From positions 372,001 through 436,000 of the forward strand of contig NZ_JAVIFV010000003.1 of assembly GCF_031157375.1 (NCBI RefSeq): a stretch of 64,000 nt of DNA. The letters are read 5' to 3'. The DNA is from Sphingosinicella sp. LHD-64. Lineage in GTDB: Bacteria > Pseudomonadota > Alphaproteobacteria > Sphingomonadales > Sphingomonadaceae. The translations under genes and the position numbers were made by a program. This document shows, piece after piece, positions 33,111-41,337 of the stretch; within the stretch, counting starts at the first letter, position 1; each line of letters begins with the position of its first letter. The notes under the pieces were generated by a model, which saw only the letters and a list, made by a program, of their open reading frames with translations, had not been told where the DNA came from and did no database searches.

Positions 33111-34243
33111 GCGCGCTCCGCCTCTTCCAGCACGTCCGCATCATGCGCACCCGCACGGGGCAGGTCGAGGCGCACGCCCGCCTTCTGCCCGTCGATCTCG
33201 ATCGGCAGGGTCGGCAACATGGCCGGGGTGCCGTCTTCCAGCGTTACCTCGGCGAGGCCGCCGCCGGTCAGAAGATGTTCGTCCCGGAACAGATCTTCCG
33301 GTCTGGTGATCGGCGCGAACGGCAGGCCGATCGCCTCCAGCCGCGCGACCAGTTGCTCACGGGTCATCGTGGCAAACAGGGTCCGCAACGTCGGCAGGAT
33401 GCGCTCGCGCCGGAGCACCCGGGCATTGTTGGTCGCGAGCTCCGGATCGCGACCCAATTCGCCGAGATCGAGCGCGTCGCAGAAGGCCACCCATTGCGGA
33501 TCGCTGACCACGCCGACGAACAGTTGCTCGTCCGGCCGCGCGGTCTCGAACACGTCGTAGACCGCCCAGGCGGAGACGCGCGCCGGCATCGGCGCCGCAG
33601 CGGTGCCGGTCACCGCCTTCTGCGCCATATGCTGGCCGACGAGGAAAGCGGTGGTCTCGAACAGCGAGCATTTGACATGCCCGCCCTTGCCGGTGCGGTG
33701 CCGGCGCTCGAGCGCGGCGAGGATGCCGATCACGCCGAACATGCCGCCGGCGATGTCGATCACCGAGGCGCCGGCACGCAGCGGCCGTCCCGGCGGGCCG
33801 GTCATGTAGGCGAGGCCGCCCATCATCTGCGCGACCTCGTCGAGCGCAGTGCGGTCCTCATAGGGGCCGGTCAGGAACCCCTTGGCGCTGCAGTAGATGA
33901 GATTGGGGTTGCTGTCCGCGAACGCCTCCGGGCCGAGCCCGATCTTCGCCAGCGCGCCGGGGCGGAAATTCTCGATCATCACGTCGGCCTCGTCGACGAG
34001 GCGCCGCGCCGCCGCCTTGCCCTCCGCGCTCTTGAGATCGAGGCAGATGCTGCGCTTGTTGCGGTTGAACATCGGGAAATAGCCGGCGCCCGAGCCGAGC
34101 AGGCGGCGGGTGTGGTCGCCGCCGGGCGGCTCGACCTTGACGACGTCCGCGCCGAGATCGCCCAGGATGAGCCCGATGGACGGGCCCATTACCATGTGGG
34201 TAAACTCGACGACCTTCAGCCCCGCAAGCGGCAATGGATCCAT
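33107..34243 (-). CDS. Class III CoA-transferase (CaiB/BaiF family)
   Basis: A 378-residue acyl-CoA transferase that moves CoA between acids through an aspartyl intermediate. The N-terminal LAGLKVVEFTHMVMGPSI, GADVVKVEPPGGDHTR and NRNKRSICLDLKS are family signatures, and the catalytic Asp is in TALDEVAQMMGGLAYMTG. Family members include succinyl-CoA:citramalate and succinyl-CoA:mesaconate CoA-transferases. With the hydratase downstream and the HMG-CoA-lyase-like gene divergent from it, activation of a hydroxylated dicarboxylate such as citramalate is a consistent role. A second-family operator lies in the divergent gap. Confidence 0.87.
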   Translation of the reverse strand: MDPLPLAGLKVVEFTHMVMGPSIGLILGDLGADVVKVEPPGGDHTRRLLGSGAGYFPMFNRNKRSICLDLKSAEGKAAARRLVDEADVMIENFRPGALAKIGLGPEAFADSNPNLIYCSAKGFLTGPYEDRTALDEVAQMMGGLAYMTGPPGRPLRAGASVIDIAGGMFGVIGILAALERRHRTGKGGHVKCSLFETTAFLVGQHMAQKAVTGTAAAPMPARVSAWAVYDVFETARPDEQLFVGVVSDPQWVAFCDALDLGELGRDPELATNNARVLRRERILPTLRTLFATMTREQLVARLEAIGLPFAPITRPEDLFRDEHLLTGGGLAEVTLEDGTPAMLPTLPIEIDGQKAGVRLDLPRAGAHDADVLEEAERA

Positions 34244-34306
34244 AGCCCCCGACTCTCCACGTTACGCGCGCCGCCGGCTCATTCTTCACCGGCTCGACAA
34301 CCTGAG

Positions 34307-34321
34307 CTGATTTGATATAGA
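34307..34321. promoter_or_regulatory. Second-family operator between CoA-transferase and lyase genes
   Basis: CTGATTTGATATAGA is the reverse complement of TCTATATCAAATCAG, the best consensus for the element repeated across 34-53 kb. It lies 64 bases from the CoA-transferase start and 30 bases from the lyase start, so it can serve both divergent operons. Confidence 0.6.
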
Positions 34322-34350
34322 TATATGACAATAAAGCAAGCAGAGGTTTG

Positions 34351-35304
34351 ATGCAGACCGATATTCTGGTGAGCGAAGTGGGACCGCGTGACGGCCTGCA
34401 GAGCATCAAGACGGTGATGCCCACCGAGGCCAAGAAGGCCTGGATCGCCGCCGAAGCGGCGGCCGGCGTCCGCGAGATCGAGGTCGGCAGCTTCGTGCCC
34501 GCCAAGCTCCTGCCGCAGCTCGCCGACACGGCCGAGATCGTCGCCTTCGCCAAGACGATCCCGGGCCTCACCGTCGCGGTGCTGGTGCCAAACCTGAAGG
34601 GTGCCGAGGCGGCGCTCGCAGCCGGCGCCGACAAGATCACCCTGCCGCTTTCGGTTTCCGAATCGCACAGTCGTGCGAACCTGCGCCGCAGCCACGACCA
34701 GGTGATCGAGGAGGCGCAGGCGATCGCTGCGGCAATCCGCGCGCTGCCGGTGGAGCGGCGCCCGCATTTCGAAGGCAGCCTCTCCACCGTGTTCGGCTGC
34801 ACGATCGAGGGGGCGATTCCCTTGCGCCAGATCCTGGCCCTCGCCGAGCGGCTGATGGCGGCCGGCTGCGACGAGGTCGGCCTCTCCGACACGACCGGCT
34901 ATGCCGATCCCAAGGCGGTCCGGGAGATGGTGACGGCAGTGCGCGGCGTGGTCGGTGACAAGGCGCTGACCGGCATCCACCTCCACAACACCCGCGGCCT
35001 CGGCCTTGCCAACGTGCTGGCGGCGCTGGAAATGGGCCTCGACATGGTCGACAGCTCGCTGGGCGGCATCGGCGGCTGCCCGTTCGCACCCGGCGCGAGC
35101 GGCAATATCGTGACCGAGGATCTGGTGTTCATGCTGCAGGCGATGGACCTCAGGACCGGCATCGACCTCAAGAAGCTGCTCAAGGTCCGCAAGGTCCTCG
35201 CCGAAGCGCTGCCGGGTGAGCCGCTCTACGGCTTCACGCCCGATGCCGGCCTGCCGCTCGGCTTCGTTCCCGAACAATCGACCCGAAAGCTGGAGACTGC
35301 CTGA
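34351..35304 (+). CDS. HMG-CoA lyase-family enzyme (citramalyl-CoA lyase candidate)
   Basis: A 317-residue TIM-barrel lyase that splits a 3-hydroxy-3-methylacyl-CoA-type thioester into an acyl-CoA and a keto compound. The motifs are EVGPRDGLQ (metal Asp, substrate Arg), VGSFVPAKLLPQL, GIHLHNTRGLGLANVLAAL (metal histidines) and GGIGGCPFAPGASGN (catalytic Cys loop). The ATG at 34351 has CAGAGG 4 to 9 bases upstream. Classical HMG-CoA lyase serves leucine breakdown; here, next to a CoA-transferase and a LeuCD-like hydratase, citramalyl-CoA cleavage to acetyl-CoA and pyruvate is an attractive alternative. Four genes follow in coupled order. Confidence 0.87.
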   Translation: MQTDILVSEVGPRDGLQSIKTVMPTEAKKAWIAAEAAAGVREIEVGSFVPAKLLPQLADTAEIVAFAKTIPGLTVAVLVPNLKGAEAALAAGADKITLPLSVSESHSRANLRRSHDQVIEEAQAIAAAIRALPVERRPHFEGSLSTVFGCTIEGAIPLRQILALAERLMAAGCDEVGLSDTTGYADPKAVREMVTAVRGVVGDKALTGIHLHNTRGLGLANVLAALEMGLDMVDSSLGGIGGCPFAPGASGNIVTEDLVFMLQAMDLRTGIDLKKLLKVRKVLAEALPGEPLYGFTPDAGLPLGFVPEQSTRKLETA

Positions 35305-35981
35305 TGACCCTCGGCACCAAGATGATCCGGGAGGACAAGACGGCGCGCGAGCTGTTCGAGGCGGTGATGGCCAATCCGGCGCGCAACAAGTTCGGCTTCG
35401 GCGAGAAGCTCGCCATCGTGAACGTCGACGTCCAGCAGGCCTATACAAGACTCGACCTGTTCAAGACCGCCTATGAAACCGACCCCCGCCAGATCGAGCA
35501 TATCAACACCATCTCCCGCCTCGCCCGCGCCAAGGGGATGCCGGTCATCTGGTCGCGCGTCGCCTACAAGAACGATGCCGGCGACGCCGGCGTCTGGGGC
35601 ACGCGCACCGACACGCCCGATTCCCTCCAGAACATCAAATATGGCAGCGCGCGCCACGCCTACGATCCGCGCTGCGAGATCGACGCGAACGACCTCACCT
35701 ACACCAAGCGCATGCCCTCGGCCTTCTTCGAGACGCCGCTCGCCTCCTATCTGCGCTGGCACAAGGTCGACACCGTGGTGGTGACGGGCGGCAGCACGTC
35801 GGGCTGCGTGCGCGCGACCGCGGTGGATTCCCTCTCCTACGGCTTCCGCACGATCGTCCCGATCGAGACCTGCGCCGACAAGCATGAGAGCTACCATTTC
35901 GCGAACCTCACCGACCTCCAACTCAAATATGCCGATGTCGAGCCGGTCCAGGCCGTGATCGACTGGCTGGAGGCGCGCTGA
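35304..35981 (+). CDS. Isochorismatase-family amidohydrolase (NicF/N-carbamoylsarcosine amidase-like)
   Basis: A 225-residue cysteine hydrolase. The catalytic triad is visible: Asp in IVNVDVQQAYT, Lys in YTKRMPSAFF and Cys in VVTGGSTSGCVRATAV. This group contains maleamate amidohydrolase (NicF), N-carbamoylsarcosine amidase and ureidoacrylate hydrolase, all of which split an amide of a small acid. The start codon overlaps the lyase stop (TGATG). Between two imidase/allantoinase-like genes it would fit hydrolysis of the half-amide made from a cyclic imide or ureide. Confidence 0.87.
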   Translation: MTLGTKMIREDKTARELFEAVMANPARNKFGFGEKLAIVNVDVQQAYTRLDLFKTAYETDPRQIEHINTISRLARAKGMPVIWSRVAYKNDAGDAGVWGTRTDTPDSLQNIKYGSARHAYDPRCEIDANDLTYTKRMPSAFFETPLASYLRWHKVDTVVVTGGSTSGCVRATAVDSLSYGFRTIVPIETCADKHESYHFANLTDLQLKYADVEPVQAVIDWLEAR

Positions 35982-36907
35982 TGCGGGACGGCAAGACGGA
36001 TCCGGGCCTCTACGATTTCCGGCCCTATCGCGACCGGGCGAAGATCGAATGGCCAGAGGGCAAGACGGTCGCGGTCTGGGTGTCGCCGAACCTCGAATTC
36101 TACGAGATCGATCCGCCCGCCAATCCGCAGCGCAAGAGCTGGCCGAAACCCCATCCGGACGTCGTCGGCTACGGCCACCGCGACTATGCCAACCGCGTCG
36201 GCCACTGGCGCCTCGCCGAAGTCATGGAGCGGCACGGCTTCAAGGGCTCGGTCTCCCTCTCCGTCGCGCTCTGCCAGCATCATCCCGACGTGGTGGCGAA
36301 CGCCAACGATCTCGGCTGGGAGTTCTTCAGCCACGGCATTTACAACACCCGCTACAGCTACGGCATGGACGAGGCGCAGGAGCGCGCGATCATCGAGGAT
36401 TCGATCCGCACCGTGCGCGAGGCGACCGGCCAGACGATCAGGGGCTGGCTTGCCCCCGCCCTCACCCACACACCGCGCACGCTCGATCTCATCGCCGAAT
36501 ATGGCATGACCTATACGTGCGATCTCTACCATGACGACCAGCCAGGGCCGGTCCATGTCGCGAGCGGGCGGCTGATCTCGATGCCCTACAGCATCGAGGT
36601 GAACGACCATTACGGCTTCTTCGTCTACAACATGAGCCCGCGCGAATATGCCGAGACACTGATCCGCCAGTACGAACGACTGGCGGCGGAGGGTGCCGAG
36701 TCCGGCACCGTGATGTGCATCCCGCTCCACTCCTATCTGATCGGCCAGCCGCATCGGATCGGCCCGTTCGAGGAGGTGCTGCGGCATATCGCCGCCGACG
36801 GGCGCGCCTGGATCACCCGCTCCGGCGACATCGCCGACCATTTCCTCGCGCACGGCTATGACGACGCCGTCGCGGATGCCGCCCGCTACGCAAAGGCCGA
36901 CGCATGA
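35981..36907 (+). CDS. PuuE-like polysaccharide-deacetylase-fold hydrolase, copy 1
   Basis: A 308-residue NodB-fold protein of the PuuE allantoinase/cyclic imidase branch, which hydrolyses cyclic amides rather than sugars. Family features are WVSPNLEFYE in place of the usual Asp-Asp motif, the metal-binding GWEFFSHGIYNTRY, WLAPALTHTPRTLDLIAEYGM and CIPLHSYLIGQPHR. There is no signal peptide, so it is cytoplasmic. It is coupled to the isochorismatase gene (TGATG) and to the second copy (ATGA). Substrates known for this branch are allantoin, hydantoin-like rings and imides. Confidence 0.85.
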   Translation: MRDGKTDPGLYDFRPYRDRAKIEWPEGKTVAVWVSPNLEFYEIDPPANPQRKSWPKPHPDVVGYGHRDYANRVGHWRLAEVMERHGFKGSVSLSVALCQHHPDVVANANDLGWEFFSHGIYNTRYSYGMDEAQERAIIEDSIRTVREATGQTIRGWLAPALTHTPRTLDLIAEYGMTYTCDLYHDDQPGPVHVASGRLISMPYSIEVNDHYGFFVYNMSPREYAETLIRQYERLAAEGAESGTVMCIPLHSYLIGQPHRIGPFEEVLRHIAADGRAWITRSGDIADHFLAHGYDDAVADAARYAKADA

Positions 36908-37830
36908 GCCTCGATCCCGCCTATCTCGACTATCCCAAGCGCCGCGCAGGGATGGATCACGACCTCTATACGGCGTCCAACCTGTTCACCCGTCCGCCGG
37001 TCGCCTGGCCGGACGGCAAGAGCGTCGCAGTCGCGATCCTGGTCAATCTAGAATGGTTTCCGATTCTCCCCTCGGACACGCCATTCCGCGCGCCCGGGCA
37101 CATGCAGACCCCCTATCCCGACTATCGCCATTATACGGCGCGCGAATATGGCACGCGGGTCGGCTCCTATCGGCTGCTCGACGCCTTCGCGAAGGCCGGA
37201 GTGAAGGCGACGGTCGCCGCCAATGCCGCGATCGCCGAACGCTATCCCTCGATCATCGCCGACCTCCTCGCCGGCGGACATGAGATCATCGCCCACTCGA
37301 CCGACATGAACGGCACGATCGCGACCGATCTGCCGGAGGATGAGGAACGCGCGCTGATCCTGAAGGCCCGCGACACGTTCACCCAGGCGATCGGCACGGC
37401 GCCCCGCGGCTGGCAGTCGATCGCCCGGTCGCAGAGCTGGAACACGCCGCGGCTGCTGGTCGAGGCGGGTTTCGACTATATGTGCGACTGGGTGAACGAC
37501 GATCTGCCCTATGTCGCGACGACGAGCGCAGGCACGATCGTCAGCCTGTCCTTCAACCACGAGTTGTCGGACCGGCAGCTGATTGCGGTCCAGCAGCAGT
37601 CGATGGACAGCGTCGCGCAGCAGGTCGAGGACGCGTTCGACTGGCTGAAGGATGAGGCGATCCGTTTCGGCGGCCGCATCCTGCCGCTGACGCTGACGCC
37701 CTACATCACCGGCCTGCCCTACCGGATGGACGCGTTCGAAGCGCTGCTGGATGGCCTCGCCGCGCGGCCGGAAGCGTGGTTCGCGACGGCGGGGGAGATC
37801 GTCGACAGCTGGCAGGGTCAAGCCAGGTAA
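36904..37830 (+). CDS. PuuE-like polysaccharide-deacetylase-fold hydrolase, copy 2
   Basis: A 308-residue paralogue of the preceding gene, of the same length but quite divergent. It has AILVNLEWFPI, GGHEIIAHSTDMNGT, GWQSIARSQSWNTPRLLVEAGFDYMCDW and LTLTPYITGLPYR. The metal histidines are in the HS motif. The pair may form one hetero-oligomer or act on two ring compounds. It ends at the large inverted repeat at 37834-37917, which probably ends the transcript. Confidence 0.85.
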   Translation: MSLDPAYLDYPKRRAGMDHDLYTASNLFTRPPVAWPDGKSVAVAILVNLEWFPILPSDTPFRAPGHMQTPYPDYRHYTAREYGTRVGSYRLLDAFAKAGVKATVAANAAIAERYPSIIADLLAGGHEIIAHSTDMNGTIATDLPEDEERALILKARDTFTQAIGTAPRGWQSIARSQSWNTPRLLVEAGFDYMCDWVNDDLPYVATTSAGTIVSLSFNHELSDRQLIAVQQQSMDSVAQQVEDAFDWLKDEAIRFGGRILPLTLTPYITGLPYRMDAFEALLDGLAARPEAWFATAGEIVDSWQGQAR

Positions 37831-37833
37831 ATC

Positions 37834-37917
37834 CGTCATTCCAGCGAAAGCTGGAATCTCTTTGCCTTTCCAGAATCAGCAAAGTGAAGTGAGATTCCAG
37901 CTTTCGCTGGAATGACG
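37834..37917. repeat. Large perfect inverted repeat, likely bidirectional terminator
   Basis: Arms of 27 bases (37834-37860 and 37891-37917) are perfect inverted copies, bounded by CGTCATTCC and GGAATGACG, with a 30-base loop. Each arm is itself a hairpin (CCAGCGAAAGCTGG). The element lies between convergent genes and has the form of dispersed REP elements. Confidence 0.8.
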
Positions 37918-37924
37918 AAGATGT

Positions 37925-38239
37925 TCAGCCGCCGGCCTGCGCCCTCGGATCGAGCATGATCCGGAGCGCCCGGGTGAGGAGTGCGTCGGTCGCAGCCTGC
38001 CGCTCCAGCGCGACCTCGCCGTCGTAGCGGATGTCGCGCAGGTCCTCGACGCTACGGCCGCTCACCTCCGCCACCAATCGCTCCACCCGGTCTATCCGGT
38101 CGTTCGCCACGGCGAGTTCGACCAGCACCGCCAGCGTGATGTTCAGCACTTCCTCCGCTTCGCGCGAAGCCAGGCTCTGCGGCCGCGCGCCACGGGCAGT
38201 CGCGACCAGGGCGCTCAGCGCCTCCACCTGGGTGGTCAT
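37925..38239 (-). CDS. Small conserved-looking protein with predicted coiled coil
   Basis: A 104-residue protein with no recognised family. A helical core (VELAVANDRIDRVERLV) looks coiled-coil forming. Its ATG overlaps the methyltransferase stop (ATGA at 38236-38239), so the two are translated together. It resembles the small protein at 44605-44901 in the region ELxxxxxRxDxxERL, suggesting a family of small partners of the catabolic enzymes. Function unknown. Confidence 0.7.
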   Translation of the reverse strand: MTTQVEALSALVATARGARPQSLASREAEEVLNITLAVLVELAVANDRIDRVERLVAEVSGRSVEDLRDIRYDGEVALERQAATDALLTRALRIMLDPRAQAGG

Positions 38240-39360
38240 GCGGGCTTCGTCGCGCTGATCGCGTACCAGCGGTTGGCGCCGTGGATCGCCGGCAGATCGT
38301 GCTCGACGATCTCGGCCTCCGTGAATCCGGCCGCCGTCATGTCGGCGACGAGATCGGCATTCTGGTAGGTGTTCCAGTGCGCCTCGCCGTTGAAATGCGT
38401 GTCCCAGTCGCGCTCGACCTGCTGGACCAGGGTCGGCAGGCCGCGGATCGCGATGTCCTGGTGGATGACGATGCCGCCCGGCCGGACGACCCGGCGCGCC
38501 TCGCGCAGCATCGCACGGCGCTTCTCCGCGCCGATCTCGTGCATCAGATTGTGCGAGACGACGAGATCGAAGCTGTCATCCTCGAAGGTTAGGGCCGAAG
38601 CGTCCATCTGATGGAAATGGACGCCGACGCCGAGCGACTCCGCCCGGGCATGGGCATAGCGCAACATCCCCGCGCCGATGTCGATCGCATGGACCTCGGC
38701 CTCCGGATCATTCGCAGCATAGGCCGCCGAGGCCGCGCCGGCCGAACAGCCGATGTCGAGGATGCGCTTCGGCCGGACGCCGCCGAAATGCTCGTCCAGC
38801 AGCCGCAGCACGACGCCTGCCTTGCTGTCGCCCCGCCCGATCCCCTGGCCGAAGGAGAAGACATTGCCGCCGAGCTCATAGAGTGCGCCGGCGACGATGT
38901 CGTTGTCGCCCCGGTCCATCGCATAGCCGCCGGGCTGGAGGTGGATGTCGACACCGGCCACCTCGGGCGAGGGATCGTAAGTGGGATCGAGCGCCAGGCT
39001 GCCGAGCTTGCCGGGCGTCGCCGCAAGATCGCGCGCCGCCTCCGTCATCCGGTCGAGATCGCGGTAGATCGGCTCGCCGACCGAAACCCAGATCATCTCC
39101 TGCGCCGCCCGGTTGGTCGCGCTCCACAGGCGGTAGCTCGGGGACATGAGGAATGCCTGCTGGATCTCGGTCGGCGACTGGGGCTGGCGGCCATGCGCCG
39201 CCGCGAAGGCGGGCGCCGCCTCGGTGTCGAACACCGCGACGTTGCGCGGCCGGACATGGCGGTTGAGGAAACGGCGGAGCGCCACCACGGCACCCTGCCG
39301 ACTCTGCTCCTCGGCGCTGCTCCGCGGCAGCACCGCATGCTGAAGATCGCGCACCTTCAT
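38236..39360 (-). CDS. Class I SAM-dependent methyltransferase with N-terminal extension
   Basis: A 374-residue protein. Residues about 200-310 form a Rossmann-type methyltransferase: RILDIGCSAGAAS (SAM motif I), HAIDIGAGMLRYA, FDLVVSHNLMHEIG and VVRPGGIVIHQD. The first 190 residues are an extra domain with SYRLWSATNRAAQEM and GVDIHLQPGGYA, shared with the methyltransferase at 51325, so both belong to one unusual two-domain type. A second-family operator lies upstream (39433-39453). The substrate is unknown; a role in methyl transfer or O-methyl removal from an aromatic is speculation. Confidence 0.8.
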   Translation of the reverse strand: MKVRDLQHAVLPRSSAEEQSRQGAVVALRRFLNRHVRPRNVAVFDTEAAPAFAAAHGRQPQSPTEIQQAFLMSPSYRLWSATNRAAQEMIWVSVGEPIYRDLDRMTEAARDLAATPGKLGSLALDPTYDPSPEVAGVDIHLQPGGYAMDRGDNDIVAGALYELGGNVFSFGQGIGRGDSKAGVVLRLLDEHFGGVRPKRILDIGCSAGAASAAYAANDPEAEVHAIDIGAGMLRYAHARAESLGVGVHFHQMDASALTFEDDSFDLVVSHNLMHEIGAEKRRAMLREARRVVRPGGIVIHQDIAIRGLPTLVQQVERDWDTHFNGEAHWNTYQNADLVADMTAAGFTEAEIVEHDLPAIHGANRWYAISATKPA

Positions 39361-39432
39361 CGCCGGCTCTCCTTACGCTTCTCGCTCGGCACAGGAAAGC
39401 AGAGCCACGCACGAAGTGCAACAATTATGTTC

Positions 39433-39453
39433 TAATACTATAACAATTAGAGC
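39433..39453. promoter_or_regulatory. Second-family operator, divergent form, upstream of methyltransferase
   Basis: TCTAAT and ATTAGA (39433-39438, 39448-39453) form an inverted pair around ACTATAACA, and CTATAACAATTAG resembles CTATATCAAATCAG with one substitution and a one-base gap. It lies 73 bases before the methyltransferase start. Weaker than the other copies. Confidence 0.4.
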
Positions 39454-40379
39454 ATTTCGACGAGTTCGATGAGCTCCCCGGCCGGCCCCAGCAAAGTGCA
39501 GGCATGGCGACCGCCATAGGCCGATTCCGGCCTCGGCCGGGGCGGTATGATCGCCATCGCCGCGAAGGGCGTGAGATCGGCCACCTCGAAGCTCACCATC
39601 GCATTGCCGGGCGGCAGATGGCCCGGCGCGCGCGGCCGTGGCCCGGCGATGCGGTCCGGCCCGACCGGATAGCCGTCGAGCTCGATCAGGTTGCCATGCT
39701 GCTTCATCCCGATCGCGCTCAGCGAGACGGTCTCATCGGGCCCAAGGCCCTGCGCATCCTGCAGCACCTTCACCTTGCTCTGCCGCACGGGACGCTCGCG
39801 CAGCCGGAAATGATCGACATACCAGCGCAGCATCCTATCGAAATCAGGCCCGCCGGCGACGACGATGAAGGTGCGGCCGACGAAGCCGGACGGCCGGGGC
39901 AGGATCGACGTCTCCCGGTCGCCGCTCTCCATCGTGAAATAGAGGCATTCGCCGGCCGGCCCGACGACCTGCATGGCGACGATCGACGGCATGAACTGGA
40001 GCGGGCGCGGCGCACCGATCACCTCGAACGGCGCCGAGCGGATCTCCTCGGCAAGCCTGGGGACATCGTCGACGATGATCTCGAACGCGTTCCAGCCGAA
40101 GGTGGTGAGGGCGCGATAGCCCGGCACCGCCGGCGTCTCGACCAGCCGGACGAACACGTCCGACTCGCCCCGCGGCACCATCGTGCAGAAGCGCGCACCC
40201 GCGGCCGCCGGCGTGCCCCAGCTGCGCGCCAGCGAGGGATCGACCCAGCCGCGCTCGATCGTCCGGTAGCCGAGCCATTCGGCATAGCAGCGCTCCGTCG
40301 CCCCCAGGTCCGGCGTCGCCGTCGTCGTCGCCAGGATCCTGAGCAGGGCGGGATCGGAGGAAGTCGTCCAGTCACTCAT
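39447..40379 (-). CDS. VOC-superfamily protein (glyoxalase/extradiol dioxygenase fold)
   Basis: A 310-residue protein with two or more vicinal-oxygen-chelate modules. The N-terminal half has LRILATTTATPDLGATERCYAEWLGY, the usual first strand-helix of the fold, and GPAGECLYFTMES; the C-terminal half ends in the matching GPAGELIELVEML. Catalytic metal residues cannot be placed with certainty. The ATG at 40379 is listed; 40388 is an alternative start. It lies just downstream of the operator at 40437-40451 and before the methyltransferase operon. It may be an isomerase, epimerase or dioxygenase for the pathway. Confidence 0.78.
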   Translation of the reverse strand: MSDWTTSSDPALLRILATTTATPDLGATERCYAEWLGYRTIERGWVDPSLARSWGTPAAAGARFCTMVPRGESDVFVRLVETPAVPGYRALTTFGWNAFEIIVDDVPRLAEEIRSAPFEVIGAPRPLQFMPSIVAMQVVGPAGECLYFTMESGDRETSILPRPSGFVGRTFIVVAGGPDFDRMLRWYVDHFRLRERPVRQSKVKVLQDAQGLGPDETVSLSAIGMKQHGNLIELDGYPVGPDRIAGPRPRAPGHLPPGNAMVSFEVADLTPFAAMAIIPPRPRPESAYGGRHACTLLGPAGELIELVEML

Positions 40380-40436
40380 TCGCAGCATGCTCCCGGTGCG
40401 GGGTGACGCGAGGCGTACCCGAGATATTGTTCTACT

Positions 40437-40451
40437 TCTATATCAAATATA
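40437..40451. promoter_or_regulatory. Second-family operator upstream of the VOC gene
   Basis: TCTATATCAAATATA matches the consensus TCTATATCAAATCAG at 13 of 15 bases and is the centre of the inverted pair TTCTATAT / ATATAGAA. It lies between the GntR gene's 3' end and the VOC start. Confidence 0.65.
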
Positions 40452-40461
40452 GAAAGAACAC

Positions 40462-41238
40462 CTAAAGCAGCTCCGGCCCCACCTTGGAGGAACTGAGATC
40501 GAGACGGATCTGGTAGCGATCGGGACGGAACTGGCCGAGAATGTGCTGGACCGGCCGGCCGCTCACGTCGAGCACGGTGCGGCTGACCCGGAGGATCGGC
40601 GAACCGATGTCGATGTGCAGGCTCGTCGAAAGCCCCGCGTCGGCCAGGGTGGCCGAGATTGTCTGGGTGGCCGAGCCGATCTGCACCCCCGCCTCCTCGA
40701 TCAGGGTCAGCATCGGCGTCGACTTGAGCTTGGCGCGGGTCATCTTGGCGCCGACATCCTCAGGGATATAGCTGACGAAATGGGCAAGCGGCTGTCCGTC
40801 GAGCCAGCGCACGCGCACCACGCGCAGCACCGTCGCCCCCTCCTCGAGCTCCAGCGCCTCGTCGATCGGCGGGCGCGCCGGCACCTTGCCGACGTCAAGC
40901 AGCTTCACCTGCGTCGCCCGGCCGAAATTCAGCAGCGATTCGAGCGCTTTCTCGATATTCCCCTGCAACGGCTTGGCCGGCGAACGGTAGGTGACATGCG
41001 TCCCCACCCGCCGCTTGCGTTCGACCAGATGATTCTCGGCCAATTCGTCCAGCGCACGCCGGGCCGTGATGCGCGAGACGCCGAACTGGGCCGACAATTC
41101 CTGTTCGGTGGGCAGACGCGATCCGAATGCGCGCTCGCCGCTGGTGATCTCCTCGCGGAGCTGAAGGAAAATCTGATGATAAAGCGGAACGGCCTGCATG
41201 CGATCGATGGCCACCGCCTCTTCGTTTCTGTCCGACAA
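40462..41238 (-). CDS. GntR-family regulator, HutC subfamily (UTRA domain)
   Basis: A 258-residue regulator. The winged helix (about 15-80) has LYHQIFLQLREEITSGERAF and FGVSRITARRALDELAENHLVE, followed by the UTRA ligand-binding domain. The copy of the TATATCAAA element 27 bases before its start (41265-41279) implies autoregulation and makes this protein the best candidate for the second operator family. Most HutC relatives are repressors released by a pathway ligand. It is divergent from the HbpS-like gene at 41338. Confidence 0.9.
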   Translation of the reverse strand: MSDRNEEAVAIDRMQAVPLYHQIFLQLREEITSGERAFGSRLPTEQELSAQFGVSRITARRALDELAENHLVERKRRVGTHVTYRSPAKPLQGNIEKALESLLNFGRATQVKLLDVGKVPARPPIDEALELEEGATVLRVVRVRWLDGQPLAHFVSYIPEDVGAKMTRAKLKSTPMLTLIEEAGVQIGSATQTISATLADAGLSTSLHIDIGSPILRVSRTVLDVSGRPVQHILGQFRPDRYQIRLDLSSSKVGPELL

Positions 41239-41264
41239 GAACGCGTTCCTCCTGTTGTTCAGCG

Positions 41265-41279
41265 GCTATATCAAAGAAG
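41265..41279. promoter_or_regulatory. Second-family operator upstream of the GntR gene
   Basis: GCTATATCAAAGAAG agrees with TCTATATCAAATCAG at 12 of 15 bases, including ten contiguous bases CTATATCAAA. It lies 27 bases from the GntR start and 59 bases from the HbpS-like start. Confidence 0.65.
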
Positions 41280-41337
41280 CTGAAAAGCGCGCCCCCTTTT
41301 CGGTCCTTCGGCCGCGTTAAACTGAAAAGGATCATCG

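Noticed and set aside
39905-39915. GACGTC-containing sequence inside the VOC gene
   Set aside because: It lies within coding sequence, matches only the central six bases of the first operator family and has no palindromic extension.
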